From Sphingomonadales bacterium (lineage in GTDB: Bacteria > Pseudomonadota > Alphaproteobacteria > Sphingomonadales > Sphingomonadaceae): a stretch of 64,000 nt of DNA. The notes beneath the pieces were generated by a model. That model was not told the origin of the DNA. It was given only the letters and a program-made list of their open reading frames with translations, and ran no database searches. This document shows positions 9,013 to 17,131 of this stretch, piece by piece. The DNA is taken from assembly GCA_009995225.1 (NCBI GenBank), contig JAACPW010000005.1, positions 62,001 through 126,000 on the forward strand, written 5' to 3'. Position 1 is the first letter of the stretch. Each line of letters begins with the position of its first letter. Made by a program: the position numbers and the translations under genes.

Positions 9013-10023
9013 ATGCGCAGATGGTTCAAACGCCTGGGCATCGCGCTGGGCGTAGTGCTGGCACTGGTGATTGCGGGTGGCACATGGCTGTGGATCGCCA
9101 AGCCGTGGGTGCCTGCGATCGAACTGGTTGAACCGGGGCCAGGCGGCAAGCCGATCAGGCAGCCCGGCCTTGTCGGCAATTTCTACGCTGGCGCAGGTGC
9201 GGGGCGACGTCCGGCGATCCTGCTGCTGGGCGGTTCGGAGGGCGGCCTTGGCAGCGCGGTCGACGGGCAAGCGCAGCTGCTGGCGCGTGAGGGCTTTGCC
9301 GTGCTCGCGCTCGCCTATTACCGTCTGCCTGGCCAGCCCGAAAGGTTCGAACTGGTCCCGCTCGAAAGTTTCACCCGCGCGCTCGATTGGCTGAAAGCGC
9401 AAGGCGCGGTGGACCCGCAGCTTTTGGCGGTCATGGGGACGTCTAAGGGCGCGGAGGCTGCACTGCTGGTGGCAAGCCGACGACCTGATGTGGGCGCGGT
9501 GGTCGCGGCTGCGCCGTCGCACGTTGTCTGGCAGGGGTTCGACTGGAGCTTTGCGCCTGTGAAAAGCTCAAGCTGGAGCGAAAGGAGTAAGCCGGTGCCG
9601 TTTCTCCCAATCACCGACGTGGGCTGGGATGGCAATGTCTATGGCCCGGCGCTTGCCACGGCGCCCAAGCATCCCCGGGCGGCAATCCCTGTCGAACGCA
9701 TTGCCGGGCCGGTGCTGCTGCTGTGCGGCGAAGCGGATAGCCTGTGGCCTTCGTGCCCGATGGCGCGCGCTGCCAAGGCCCGCCGCGACCAGAACGGTGG
9801 CGGACCCGAAACGGTCTTGCTCGCCTACAAGGATGCAGGCCATCTCGGCGTGGGCCCGCCGCTGCCAGCCGATAGGGACGTGCCCTGGATGCTGACGATG
9901 TTCGGCGGCTCCCAACAGGGCAACCTTGCCGCCCGCGCCGCTGGCTGGCCGCGCACAATCGCCTTTCTGAAGCAGGCATTGACCAAGGCGGGCAACGATC
10001 CCGTCGATCCGGAGATACGCTGA
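9013..10023 (+). CDS. Membrane-anchored acyl-CoA thioester hydrolase/BAAT C-terminal-type hydrolase
   Basis: This 336-aa protein has an N-terminal membrane anchor (residues about 6-30, LGIALGVVLALVIAGGTWLW). An alpha/beta hydrolase domain follows that resembles the C-terminal domain of bile-acid-CoA:amino-acid acyltransferases and acyl-CoA thioesterases. Evidence includes ILLLGGSEGGLG, the nucleophile elbow GTSKGAEAA, LLLCGEADSLWPS for the acid, and DAGHLGVGPP for the His. The nucleophile is Ser rather than Cys, pointing to hydrolysis of an ester, thioester or lactone. It sits between merR and an SMR transporter gene and overlaps the latter (TGATG). It might inactivate the compound that the regulator senses; that is inference. 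Confidence 0.8.
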   Translation: MRRWFKRLGIALGVVLALVIAGGTWLWIAKPWVPAIELVEPGPGGKPIRQPGLVGNFYAGAGAGRRPAILLLGGSEGGLGSAVDGQAQLLAREGFAVLALAYYRLPGQPERFELVPLESFTRALDWLKAQGAVDPQLLAVMGTSKGAEAALLVASRRPDVGAVVAAAPSHVVWQGFDWSFAPVKSSSWSERSKPVPFLPITDVGWDGNVYGPALATAPKHPRAAIPVERIAGPVLLLCGEADSLWPSCPMARAAKARRDQNGGGPETVLLAYKDAGHLGVGPPLPADRDVPWMLTMFGGSQQGNLAARAAGWPRTIAFLKQALTKAGNDPVDPEIR

Positions 10024-10361
10024 TGACAATGAACCCTTGGCTGTTGCTGCTCGGTGCGATTGCGCTTGAAGTGGTCTCGACCAGCCTTCTCAACGCCTCG
10101 CAAGGGATGACCCGCTGGAGCTATGGCTTGGCTGCCATGGTGGGTTACGGGGTGTGCTTCTGGCTGCTAGCCTTTGCCATGACCCGGATTCCGATGGGGG
10201 TGGCCTATGCCGTCTGGTCGGGGCTGGGAATCGTGGCCATTGCCGTGATCGGCTGGGTGGTGTTCCGCCAGAACCTGACGCTGGCGCAGACCGGTTTCAT
10301 GGCGCTGATCCTGATCGGTGCGATCGGGCTTAATCTGTCCACGGTTCGCGCAGCGGGCTGA
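10023..10361 (+). CDS. Small multidrug resistance (SMR) transporter, EmrE-like
   Basis: The 112-aa protein with four membrane helices is a typical SMR proton antiporter that would export cationic drugs from the cytoplasm. It closely follows EmrE in layout. The membrane-embedded glutamate (GAIALEVVSTSLL) is Glu16 from this start, or Glu14 if ATG 10029 is used, exactly as in EmrE. The YAVWSGLGIV motif of helix 3 is conserved. ATG 10023 is preferred because GGAG (10011-10014) is well spaced. The start overlaps the preceding hydrolase stop, so it is the last gene of the merR operon. Confidence 0.9.
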   Translation: MTMNPWLLLLGAIALEVVSTSLLNASQGMTRWSYGLAAMVGYGVCFWLLAFAMTRIPMGVAYAVWSGLGIVAIAVIGWVVFRQNLTLAQTGFMALILIGAIGLNLSTVRAAG

Positions 10362-10633
10362 CCGCTGGTGGCCCGCGTCTGAGCTGGGCATACAGGGCCC
10401 AACCCTTGCACCCGGAAAATGGAATAGCGGCCATTCGGGTTTCCACCCACTTCCGGACATTTGCAGCGCCGCAGCGCAGTCCTGAAACCTGCCCGGCAGC
10501 TTCAACGCGTTGCGCGCCGGAAACTGCCATTCTCGAACCCACCCCGTTGCGGGCGCGACAGCCAGTGATGCATCTTGCGGCGCCGTCCCCGTCCGGCATG
10601 GATCAACGAGCCGCTTTCGCGCGTTGAACCATC
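10362..10633. other. Spacer with dispersed-repeat copy, no gene seen
   Basis: The spacer lacks a convincing open frame. It contains 10497-10544, which aligns gap-free with 8055-8102. It also contains palindrome-like intergenic sequence (gcggccattcg, ttccggacatt) of the kind scattered through sphingomonad spacers. Confidence 0.4.
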
Positions 10634-10906
10634 ATGAGCAAAACGATCGCAGATCTCCACATCGCAATGGAAGCGGCGGCGCGCGCGCTCGATTTCGAAG
10701 AGGCGCGGAAAATTCGCGACCGCATCAATCTGATGCGAGGCGGCGCGGATGCGGCGGACGCCGCACAGGCCGACACGTCGGGTCTGGTCCGCCAGCAACC
10801 GGGCGCGATGGGTCTTGGCACAAGCCGGCAACGGCCAGTGCCCCCGCCAGACTGGAAACCACCGACGAAGCCCGATCTCAAGACATCCGGCCGGAAACGC
10901 AGGTAA
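10634..10906 (+). CDS. Small UVR-motif (UvrB/UvrC-type) protein
   Basis: The protein has 90 residues. Residues 1-35 form a helical hairpin (DLHIAMEAAARALDFEEARK, then IRDRINLMRG) matching the UVR motif through which UvrB and UvrC interact. The rest is disordered, proline-rich and ends in a basic tail (SGRKRR). Stand-alone UVR-motif proteins of this size are common in Sphingomonadales and of unknown function. A role in nucleotide excision repair is not shown. It is convergent with crtC, separated by 536 nt of repeat-rich spacer. Confidence 0.75.
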   Translation: MSKTIADLHIAMEAAARALDFEEARKIRDRINLMRGGADAADAAQADTSGLVRQQPGAMGLGTSRQRPVPPPDWKPPTKPDLKTSGRKRR

Positions 10907-11442
10907 CGCGGCACACCCGTCGGCTTTTGCCCGTTTCCCGCCGGAAGCCGCATTCAGCTACCGAGCCCGTTGTAGTCATAATTGTCTCTCCCCTTGCGGG
11001 AGAGATACGGAGACTTGGCAGCTTGCTGCCTAGTCGCAGTTGAGAGGGGGGGGGGCGGAGAGCGGGAGCGATGCTCCTGCTCCCCCTCTCCCAACCCTCT
11101 CCCACAAGGGGAGAGGGCTAAGGCAGCCAACCACCCACCGCCAGTGATAAGCGTGGCCGATGCGCGCCCGCAACACCGGCATGGCGGCGTCAATCCCGGC
11201 TTGCGCCCTCTCCCGCACAGGGAGAAGGCCAAGGCCGTCATGCAAAGCGCGAACCTGACGCTTTCCTACTGCCGCAAACATCTCCAGCACTACGCTCATG
11301 TCTCGCCAACACCCCCCCCCTTTCCTCCGACGCGGTCAGACAGGCGGCAAGGTTTTTCGTTTCTGGACAGTGTCTCATGTGTCTCCAACACCCGCGCCCC
11401 AACGGACCGGCCTCCGGCCCGGCACGCGCTGGCCCCTGCGGC
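10907..11442. repeat. Repeat-rich spacer: hairpin cluster, homopolymers and repeated motif
   Basis: There are three related palindromes: TCTCTCCC/GGGAGAGA (10985-11005, 8-bp stem), CCCTCTCCC/GGGAGAGGG (11094-11116, 9-bp stem) and an imperfect copy (11206-11228). A G9 run (11046-11054) and a C9 run (11312-11320) accompany them. The motif tcatgtctcgccaacaccc (near 11297-11315) recurs as tcatgtgtctccaacaccc (near 11375-11393). No gene is supported; the spacer separates convergent UVR and crtC genes, and some hairpins may serve as terminators. Confidence 0.55.
11363..11390 (+). repeat. 28-nt repeat, left copy (inverted partner at 45663-45690)
   Basis: The 28 bases beginning ctggacagtgtctcatg are identical to the reverse complement of 45663-45690. 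The two copies bracket the block from crtC to hemA in inverted orientation. Weaker similarity continues upstream (a T-rich stretch before ctggac). Each copy contains an internal direct repeat gtgtctc-at-gtgtctc. Confidence 0.8.
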
Positions 11443-12381
11443 CTAGCCGGTCTTTCTGGGCATCCGGTACGGCAGCATGAACTGCACCAGCGGGGAGGAG
11501 AAGCGCCGCATATCCAGGCTCTCCTGCACCGCCACCACGTCCTCGCCTGCAAAGCGCGAGGCGAGTTCGGAGCGGGCGTAAAAGGGCGTGTCTTCCCACG
11601 TCCGGCGCACTTCGGCCACGCCAATATCGGAACGGGTGCGGCGGTCGACCCGCCACTTGCTTGGCGGCAGGGCGGCAATCGGTGGCAGATCGACCGGTTC
11701 GGGCACGCCGCTGCGGTCGAAACGCAAGGCGCTGGCGAACAGCGAGCCATCGCCGCGCTCGCCTTCGTAACACACCAGTGCGCCGTCCTTCAGATGCGCG
11801 CGCGACCAGTGCCAGGTGTTGAAGCCCGTCTCCAGCGCCTCGGCACCGCGGTTGTGATCGAGATAGGCTTTGCCCCGCCACGAAATGCCCGGTTCATGCA
11901 TCTCCACTTCGATCCGCGCGCGCGGCGCAAGGCAATGCCAGATGTGATGTTCCTGCGCGTCGAGCGCAAAGGCGGTGCGGTTCAGCGCCTCGGGATAGAC
12001 GCGCACCGTGCCTTGGACCTTGCGCTGCCACGGCACGAACAGGCGCGAATCGCCTTCGACGATGTCAATCACCAATGCTTCGCCGTCCCAGCGCACCGCA
12101 CTTGGCCCAATCGCCAGATTGCTGGCATCGCGTTCCACCGCGGCGCTGCCGCGTTCGGTCATCGCCCAGCGCGCCTTGGGGCCGTAAAGCGCGACGTTGA
12201 GCGCACAGTGCGCCAGCGGATCGCCGCGGCCGGAACGCTTGTAATAGGGCGAGAACACGCTGCCCAGAAACGCGATGATCGTCAGCCCGTGCTGCCCGTC
12301 GTCGCTGATCGCGTCGACATACCACCAGCTGTAGCCACCGGGCGGGATGGCTTCGTCAAAGCGCGGTCCTTCGCGATCACC
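11443..12381 (-). CDS. crtC: Carotenoid 1,2-hydratase (CrtC), start codon unclear
   Basis: CrtC adds water across the terminal double bond of neurosporene/lycopene-type carotenoids in the spheroidene/spirilloxanthin branch. Family blocks are clear: PRFDEAIPPGGYSWWYVDA, ISDDGQHGLTIIAFLGSVF, SPYYKRSGRGDP, and TGFNTWHWSR. The product would be about 312 aa. The problem is the start. The conserved N-terminus is read in a frame with no ATG, GTG or TTG nearby; the first GTG lies inside GSVFSP and would delete the conserved block. The region overlaps the end of crtD by 100 nt in a different frame. Coordinate 12381 marks the first residue of GDREGPRFDE, not a proven start; CTG at 12453 is another option. 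Confidence 0.85.
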   Translation of the reverse strand, partial: GDREGPRFDEAIPPGGYSWWYVDAISDDGQHGLTIIAFLGSVFSPYYKRSGRGDPLAHCALNVALYGPKARWAMTERGSAAVERDASNLAIGPSAVRWDGEALVIDIVEGDSRLFVPWQRKVQGTVRVYPEALNRTAFALDAQEHHIWHCLAPRARIEVEMHEPGISWRGKAYLDHNRGAEALETGFNTWHWSRAHLKDGALVCYEGERGDGSLFASALRFDRSGVPEPVDLPPIAALPPSKWRVDRRTRSDIGVAEVRRTWEDTPFYARSELASRFAGEDVVAVQESLDMRRFSSPLVQFMLPYRMPRKTG

Positions 12382-13847
12382 CGCGCTGCCAGCTGCCCGG
12401 ACAAGGCTGCCATGGGCACCCCAGCCGCCGGATGGGTCGCCCCTCCCGTGCAGTACAGCCCTGGCAGACGGGTTTTGGGCCCCTGCCGCTGGAAGGAGGC
12501 CGCCCAGCCGTGCGACGCTCTGCCATAAAGGGCGCCGCCCGTGGCCGGGAACAGGCGCTCCCAATCCTGAGGCGTCATGAGCTGATGCGGCATTGCTTCC
12601 TCCAGCTCCAGGCCGCAGCGTTTGAGCGTGGCGATCATGGCGTGGGTGCATCGGGCTCTCTCCTCGGTCGTGTAGTGGTGAACGTCTCCATTGGCGGGGG
12701 CGTTGACGATGATTTGCAGGCGTTCGCGCAGCCCGCTGGGGCGCGCCGCACGGTCGCTGGCGCCGCGGTCCATGGCGCAGACGTAAACGGTGGGTTCGGA
12801 CGGGGCGCGCCCCTCCCCGATCTCGCGGAACTCGCGGGCGTAATCGCGCGAGAAGAACACGTTGTGGTGGGTAAGGTCGAAGCCTTCGGTTACGGCGTGA
12901 GCGTACCACACCAGCGCGGACAGCGAGCGTTTGGCGGGCGGGATCGCGGGCACCGCACGGATCGCGGCATCGCCAAGGTGTCCCGCGGCGAGCGCGCCGG
13001 GATCACCGTTGCAAATGATGATATCGGCCGGGATCACCCCGCCCGAGGCAAGACGCACGCCGCTGGCCCGCCCGTTCGCGGTGAGCACCTCTGCCACAGG
13101 CGCCTCTGTCCGCACCCGCGCGCCGTGTTGCTGCGCAAGTCCCGCGATAGCCTTGGCCAGCGCATGAATGCCGCCCTCGATCAACCACACGCCTTGCGCC
13201 TCGACATGGGCGATCAGCATCAGCGTGGCGGGCGCGGCAAAGGGAGACGATCCGCAATAGGTGGCATAGCGTCCGAACAATTGCTGGAGACGCGGATCGG
13301 TGAAATGGCCGCCCAGCGCCTTCCACATGCCATCAAACGGGCGCATCGCCATCGCATCACCGATCCGCCAAGGCCCCATTCGCCATATCATCGGCAGGGG
13401 CGTCGAAGCCTTGTCGCCGCGCAGGAAGGGGTCTTCGAGCACGTCGAAGATGCGTTTGGCCTCGGCGGTGAAGCTGCGATAACCTTCAGCCGTTTCGGCG
13501 CCGGCAAAAGCGTCCACGGCAGCGATGCTGCGTTTGCGATCAGCATGAAGGTCGAGATGTCCGGAAGCGTCCCATGCGTGACGGGCGATCACGTCGGCGC
13601 GCGTGATGCTGACATGATCTTCAAGCCTTGCGCCACAAGCGGCGAACACTTCATCAAATACCTGGCGGTAGGTGAACACGGTCGGCCCGCCATCTATCTC
13701 CGCGCCGTCCACGATAACCCGGCGCGCTTTACCGCCGACCCAGGACTCTTTTTCAAGCACAGTGACGTCCGCGCCGCGCGCAGCAAGCAGCGCGGCGCTG
13801 GTCAGCCCGCCTATACCTGCTCCGATCACGACGACTCGCGTCTTCAC
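12282..13847 (-). CDS. crtD: Hydroxyneurosporene/methoxyneurosporene desaturase (CrtD)
   Basis: CrtD is an FAD-dependent carotenoid 3,4-desaturase of the phytoene desaturase family, acting after CrtC hydration. The 521-aa product starts at ATG 13847 with a Rossmann dinucleotide motif (VVVIGAGIGGLTSAALLAAR) and the family signature GGPTVFT. It ends with the usual C-terminal block GGATHPAAGVPMAALSGQLA. About 32 further residues (after RVIAKDRA) look unconserved and overlap the crtC coding region in another frame. This suggests the natural crtD end lies earlier or that a frameshift exists here. It is divergent from crtF, with a PpsR-type site between them. Confidence 0.93.
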   Translation of the reverse strand: MKTRVVVIGAGIGGLTSAALLAARGADVTVLEKESWVGGKARRVIVDGAEIDGGPTVFTYRQVFDEVFAACGARLEDHVSITRADVIARHAWDASGHLDLHADRKRSIAAVDAFAGAETAEGYRSFTAEAKRIFDVLEDPFLRGDKASTPLPMIWRMGPWRIGDAMAMRPFDGMWKALGGHFTDPRLQQLFGRYATYCGSSPFAAPATLMLIAHVEAQGVWLIEGGIHALAKAIAGLAQQHGARVRTEAPVAEVLTANGRASGVRLASGGVIPADIIICNGDPGALAAGHLGDAAIRAVPAIPPAKRSLSALVWYAHAVTEGFDLTHHNVFFSRDYAREFREIGEGRAPSEPTVYVCAMDRGASDRAARPSGLRERLQIIVNAPANGDVHHYTTEERARCTHAMIATLKRCGLELEEAMPHQLMTPQDWERLFPATGGALYGRASHGWAASFQRQGPKTRLPGLYCTGGATHPAAGVPMAALSGQLAARVIAKDRALTKPSRPVATAGGMSTRSATTGSTG

Positions 13848-13899
13848 CTGTCATAGCTCCCATCCACGTGCCGATTATCATTGACCTTACGCGCGTCTC

Positions 13900-13917
13900 T
13901 GTCCAATTATTTAGACA
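13900..13917. promoter_or_regulatory. PpsR/CrtJ-type operator between crtD and crtF
   Basis: TGT-N12-ACA (TGTCCAATTATTTAGACA) is a perfect match to the PpsR/CrtJ consensus. It lies in the 94-bp divergent spacer, 25 bp before crtF and 53 bp before crtD, so it could repress both when PpsR is active under oxygen and light. Confidence 0.85.
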
Positions 13918-13941
13918 TATGGCCGATGAAACAATCCGACA

Positions 13942-15066
13942 GTGAACACCTGGGACACCTTCAAGGTCGGATATGTCACCCGTCGCAACCGCGTGTTCGC
14001 GTCCCCCCGCTTCCAGCATTGGGCTGCGCGCCTGCCGGTGATCCGATGGATCGCCCGCAGCCGCGCAGATGCGGCGTTCGACCTGCTGGCAGGCTTCGCC
14101 TATTCGCAGGTGCTGCGTGCCTACGTGGAAAGCGGCCTGTTCGATCTGCTCAAATCGGGGCCTTACAACGTGGTGACGATCGCGGGGCGCATTGGCCTTT
14201 CGGAACAGGCCACGCTGACCCTGCTGCGCGCAGGGCGGCCGCTCAAGCTGGCAGAAGAGCCTGCACGCGACGAGTGGATGCTGGGCGAACAAGGCGCTGT
14301 CTTTGCCAGCAATCCCGGCGTTCAGGCGATGATCCGCCATCACCGCTTGCTCTATGCCGACCTGGCCGACCCCTTGGCGCTGTTGCGCGCCGACCGGCGT
14401 GAACCGACCGACCTGTCACGCTTCTGGACCTATGCCGGAGCGCTTCATGGTGCGAGCGAGCGCGGAACCGGCACCGCCGAATATTCCGAACTGATGGCGG
14501 CCTCCCAGCATTTTGTTGCGGACGAAGTGCTGGCATCAGTGCCCTTTCGCGACGTGGAACGGCTGCTTGATGTCGGCGGAGGGCATGGCGCGTTCCTGCG
14601 CCACATCGGCGCGGCGTGGCCGCATCTGAAGCTGGGGTTGTTCGATCTGCCCGAAGTGGCCGAGACAGGCGACAGGACCCTGACAGATGCGCTGGGCGGG
14701 CACCGTATTTCTGCCCACGGGGGCAACTTCTTCAACGATTCCATACCCGAAGGCTATGATATGGTGTCGCTGATCCGCATTCTCCACGATCACGACGATG
14801 CGCCAGCACAAAGCCTTCTTGCCAATATCCACAAGAGCCTGGCCCCCGGCGCACGCCTGCTGATTGCCGAGCCGATGGCGCGCATCCCCGGCGCGGAACC
14901 GATGGGCGAGGCTTTTTTCGGCCTTTACTTGTGGGCCATGGGTTCGGGCCGTCCGCGCAGCCCGCAAGAGATCATCGCGATGCTGCGTGCCGCAGGCTTT
15001 GCGTCAGCTCGGACTGTCGCAACTGCGCAGCCGGTCAACGCCAGTGTCATCCTTGCACGCGCCTGA
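13942..15066 (+). CDS. crtF: Carotenoid 1-O-methyltransferase (CrtF)
   Basis: The 374-aa SAM-dependent methyltransferase methylates the 1-hydroxyl group made by CrtC (hydroxyneurosporene/demethylspheroidene O-methyltransferase). It has an N-terminal winged-helix dimerisation region (GLFDLLKSGPYNVVTIAGRI). A Rossmann SAM-binding motif LLDVGGGHGAFLR follows, then FDLPEV and IRILHDHDD motifs typical of class I O-methyltransferases. Translation appears to start at GTG 13942, since nearby ATGs are out of frame. It is the first gene after the divergent PpsR site; a second PpsR site separates it from bchC. Confidence 0.9.
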   Translation: MNTWDTFKVGYVTRRNRVFASPRFQHWAARLPVIRWIARSRADAAFDLLAGFAYSQVLRAYVESGLFDLLKSGPYNVVTIAGRIGLSEQATLTLLRAGRPLKLAEEPARDEWMLGEQGAVFASNPGVQAMIRHHRLLYADLADPLALLRADRREPTDLSRFWTYAGALHGASERGTGTAEYSELMAASQHFVADEVLASVPFRDVERLLDVGGGHGAFLRHIGAAWPHLKLGLFDLPEVAETGDRTLTDALGGHRISAHGGNFFNDSIPEGYDMVSLIRILHDHDDAPAQSLLANIHKSLAPGARLLIAEPMARIPGAEPMGEAFFGLYLWAMGSGRPRSPQEIIAMLRAAGFASARTVATAQPVNASVILARA

Positions 15067-15074
15067 ACAAATCT

Positions 15075-15092
15075 TGTCCAATAAGTTTGACA
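15075..15092. promoter_or_regulatory. PpsR/CrtJ-type operator upstream of bchC
   Basis: TGTCCAATAAGTTTGACA fits TGT-N12-ACA exactly. It lies 8 bp after the crtF stop and about 100 bp before bchC. It is a likely repressor site for the bchCXYZ-pufBALM unit. Confidence 0.85.
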
Positions 15093-15190
15093 GTCAAAAG
15101 CGTAAGGCGTAGCAAACAGTCGGTAAGTTGCAGATTCAGAGTTTTCGACTCGGTCTGCATCACGCAACAAGCTTCGGAGAGACCGACATA

Positions 15191-16138
15191 ATGCAAACAC
15201 TGGCCGTCATCCTCGAAGCACCGGAGCGCCTTGCTCTGCGTTCGCTTGAGATGAAGCCGGTGGACGCTTCGGATGTTGTGGTGGAGGTTGCCTTCAGCGG
15301 CATCAGCACCGGCACCGAAAAGCTGCTGTGGAGCGGGCGCATGCCCCCCTTCCCCGGCCTCGGTTATCCTTTGGTGCCCGGTTACGAATCGGTCGGCAGG
15401 GTTGTCGATGCCGGCATCGAGGCACGCGGACGCATCGGTGACTGGGTCTTCGTTCCCGGTGCCAATTGCTATACCGATGCCCGTGGACTGTTCGGCGGCA
15501 CGGCCAAAACGGTGATTGTCCCTTCGGCCCGCGCCATTCTCATTCCGGAAAATCTAGGCGAAACCGGCACGCTATGCGCGCTGGCCGCCACGGCGCTCCA
15601 TGCGATCAAGGGCGGCTTTGACCGGCGCGAGGCGCTGCCTGATCTTATTATTGGTCACGGCGTGCTGGGCCGGTTGCTCGCCCGGCTGACGGTGGCGCTC
15701 GGCGGCGCTGCGCCGACCGTGTGGGAAACCAACCCGGCGCGCCGCGAAGGCGCTGTCGGTTATCAGGTGATCGACCCGTCATCGGATGAACGCCGCGATT
15801 ATCACGCGATCTACGACGCCAGCGGCGATGCCGGTCTGGTCGATGATCTGATCATGCGTCTGGCCAAGGGCGGCGAAATCGTTCTGGCCGGTTTCTATTC
15901 CGAACGTATCAACTTTGCCTTCCCCGCAGCCTTCATGCGCGAAGCCCATTTCCGTGTCGCTGCCGAATGGCAGCCCGGCGATCTGGCCGAAACCCGTGCG
16001 TTGATCGAATGCGGACGATTGGGCCTGACCGGCCTGATCACGAACCGGCGTCCTGCCGGTGAAGCGATGGAGGCCTACCCTCAGGCTTTCAACGATCCTG
16101 ATTGCCTCAAGATGATACTTGATTGGAGCGAATGCTAA
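15191..16138 (+). CDS. bchC: 3-hydroxyethyl bacteriochlorophyllide a dehydrogenase (BchC)
   Basis: BchC oxidises the 3-(1-hydroxyethyl) group of bacteriochlorophyllide to the 3-acetyl group. The 315-aa product resembles zinc-type medium-chain dehydrogenases: [27 protein letters not shown], and a degenerate nucleotide-binding region around [14 protein letters not shown]. The start is ATG 15191, preceded by ggagag; a longer frame upstream lacks support. It heads the bchCXYZ operon, about 100 bp downstream of a PpsR site. It overlaps bchX by one base (TAATG). Confidence 0.95.
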   Translation: MQTLAVILEAPERLALRSLEMKPVDASDVVVEVAFSGISTGTEKLLWSGRMPPFPGLGYPLVPGYESVGRVVDAGIEARGRIGDWVFVPGANCYTDARGLFGGTAKTVIVPSARAILIPENLGETGTLCALAATALHAIKGGFDRREALPDLIIGHGVLGRLLARLTVALGGAAPTVWETNPARREGAVGYQVIDPSSDERRDYHAIYDASGDAGLVDDLIMRLAKGGEIVLAGFYSERINFAFPAAFMREAHFRVAAEWQPGDLAETRALIECGRLGLTGLITNRRPAGEAMEAYPQAFNDPDCLKMILDWSEC

Positions 16139-17127
16139 TGTCTGTCCTAGAAACCCAGATGGCGGCCCTTCGTGACGAAGCAAGCTTTGAGCCTGATCCT
16201 GTTCACACCGGCGAAATCAAGAGCGAGACTCAGGTCATCGCGATCTACGGCAAGGGCGGCAGCGGCAAGAGCTTCGCGCTCTCCAACCTCAGCTACATGA
16301 TGGCCCAGCAGGGCAAGCGCGTGTTGTTGATTGGTTGCGATCCCAAATCGGACACGACAAGCCTGTTGTTCGGCGGCAAAAGCTGCCCGACGATCATTGA
16401 AACCTCGTCCAAGAAAAAAGCTGCCGGCGAAGAAGTCCGCATTGAGGATGTGTGCTTCCAGCGTGATGGCGTCTTCGCGATGGAACTCGGCGGCCCCGAA
16501 GTCGGGCGCGGCTGCGGTGGTCGCGGGATCATCCACGGCTTCGAACTGCTCGAAAAACTGGGCTTCCACGATTGGGGCTTCGATTACGTCCTGCTCGATT
16601 TCCTCGGTGACGTGGTGTGCGGCGGCTTCGGCCTGCCGATCGCCCGCGACATGTGCCAGAAGGTGATCGTGGTCGGCAGCAACGACCTGCAATCGCTCTA
16701 CGTTGCCAACAATGTCTGCCAGGCGGTCGAATATTTCCGCAAGATGGGCGGCAATGTCGGCGTGGCGGGCATGATCATCAACAAGGATGATGGCACCGGC
16801 GAAGCCCATGCCTTTGCCGAAGCGGTCGGTATTCCGGTGCTCACAGCGATCCCGGCGAATGAAGACATCCGCCGCAAGAGCGCGAACTACCAGATCATCG
16901 GCATCCCCGGCGGCGAATGGGCGAGCCTGTTTGAAGACCTTGCCGTCAACGTTGCCGAAGCGCCCCCGGTGCGTCCGAGCCCGCTGACGCAGGACGGATT
17001 GCTCGGCCTGTTCAGCGCGGACATCACCGGCGCCAATGTCGAACTGATGCCCGCCACCCAGGCCGATATGCGCGGCGGCGTTTACGAGACCAAGCCGAGC
17101 CTCGAAGTGATCTACGACGAGGCCTGA
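16138..17127 (+). CDS. bchX: Chlorophyllide a reductase iron protein (BchX)
   Basis: BchX is the nitrogenase NifH-like ATPase of chlorophyllide a oxidoreductase. It passes electrons to BchYZ for reduction of ring B. From ATG 16138 (TAATG overlap with bchC; ATG 16132 is the alternative) the product has 329 aa. The P-loop GKGGSGKS is at residues 38-45. Two cysteine motifs, GRGCGGRG and GDVVCGGFG, hold the subunit-bridging 4Fe-4S cluster. It is 4 nt upstream of bchY. Confidence 0.97.
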   Translation: MSVLETQMAALRDEASFEPDPVHTGEIKSETQVIAIYGKGGSGKSFALSNLSYMMAQQGKRVLLIGCDPKSDTTSLLFGGKSCPTIIETSSKKKAAGEEVRIEDVCFQRDGVFAMELGGPEVGRGCGGRGIIHGFELLEKLGFHDWGFDYVLLDFLGDVVCGGFGLPIARDMCQKVIVVGSNDLQSLYVANNVCQAVEYFRKMGGNVGVAGMIINKDDGTGEAHAFAEAVGIPVLTAIPANEDIRRKSANYQIIGIPGGEWASLFEDLAVNVAEAPPVRPSPLTQDGLLGLFSADITGANVELMPATQADMRGGVYETKPSLEVIYDEA

Positions 17128-17131
17128 TGCA

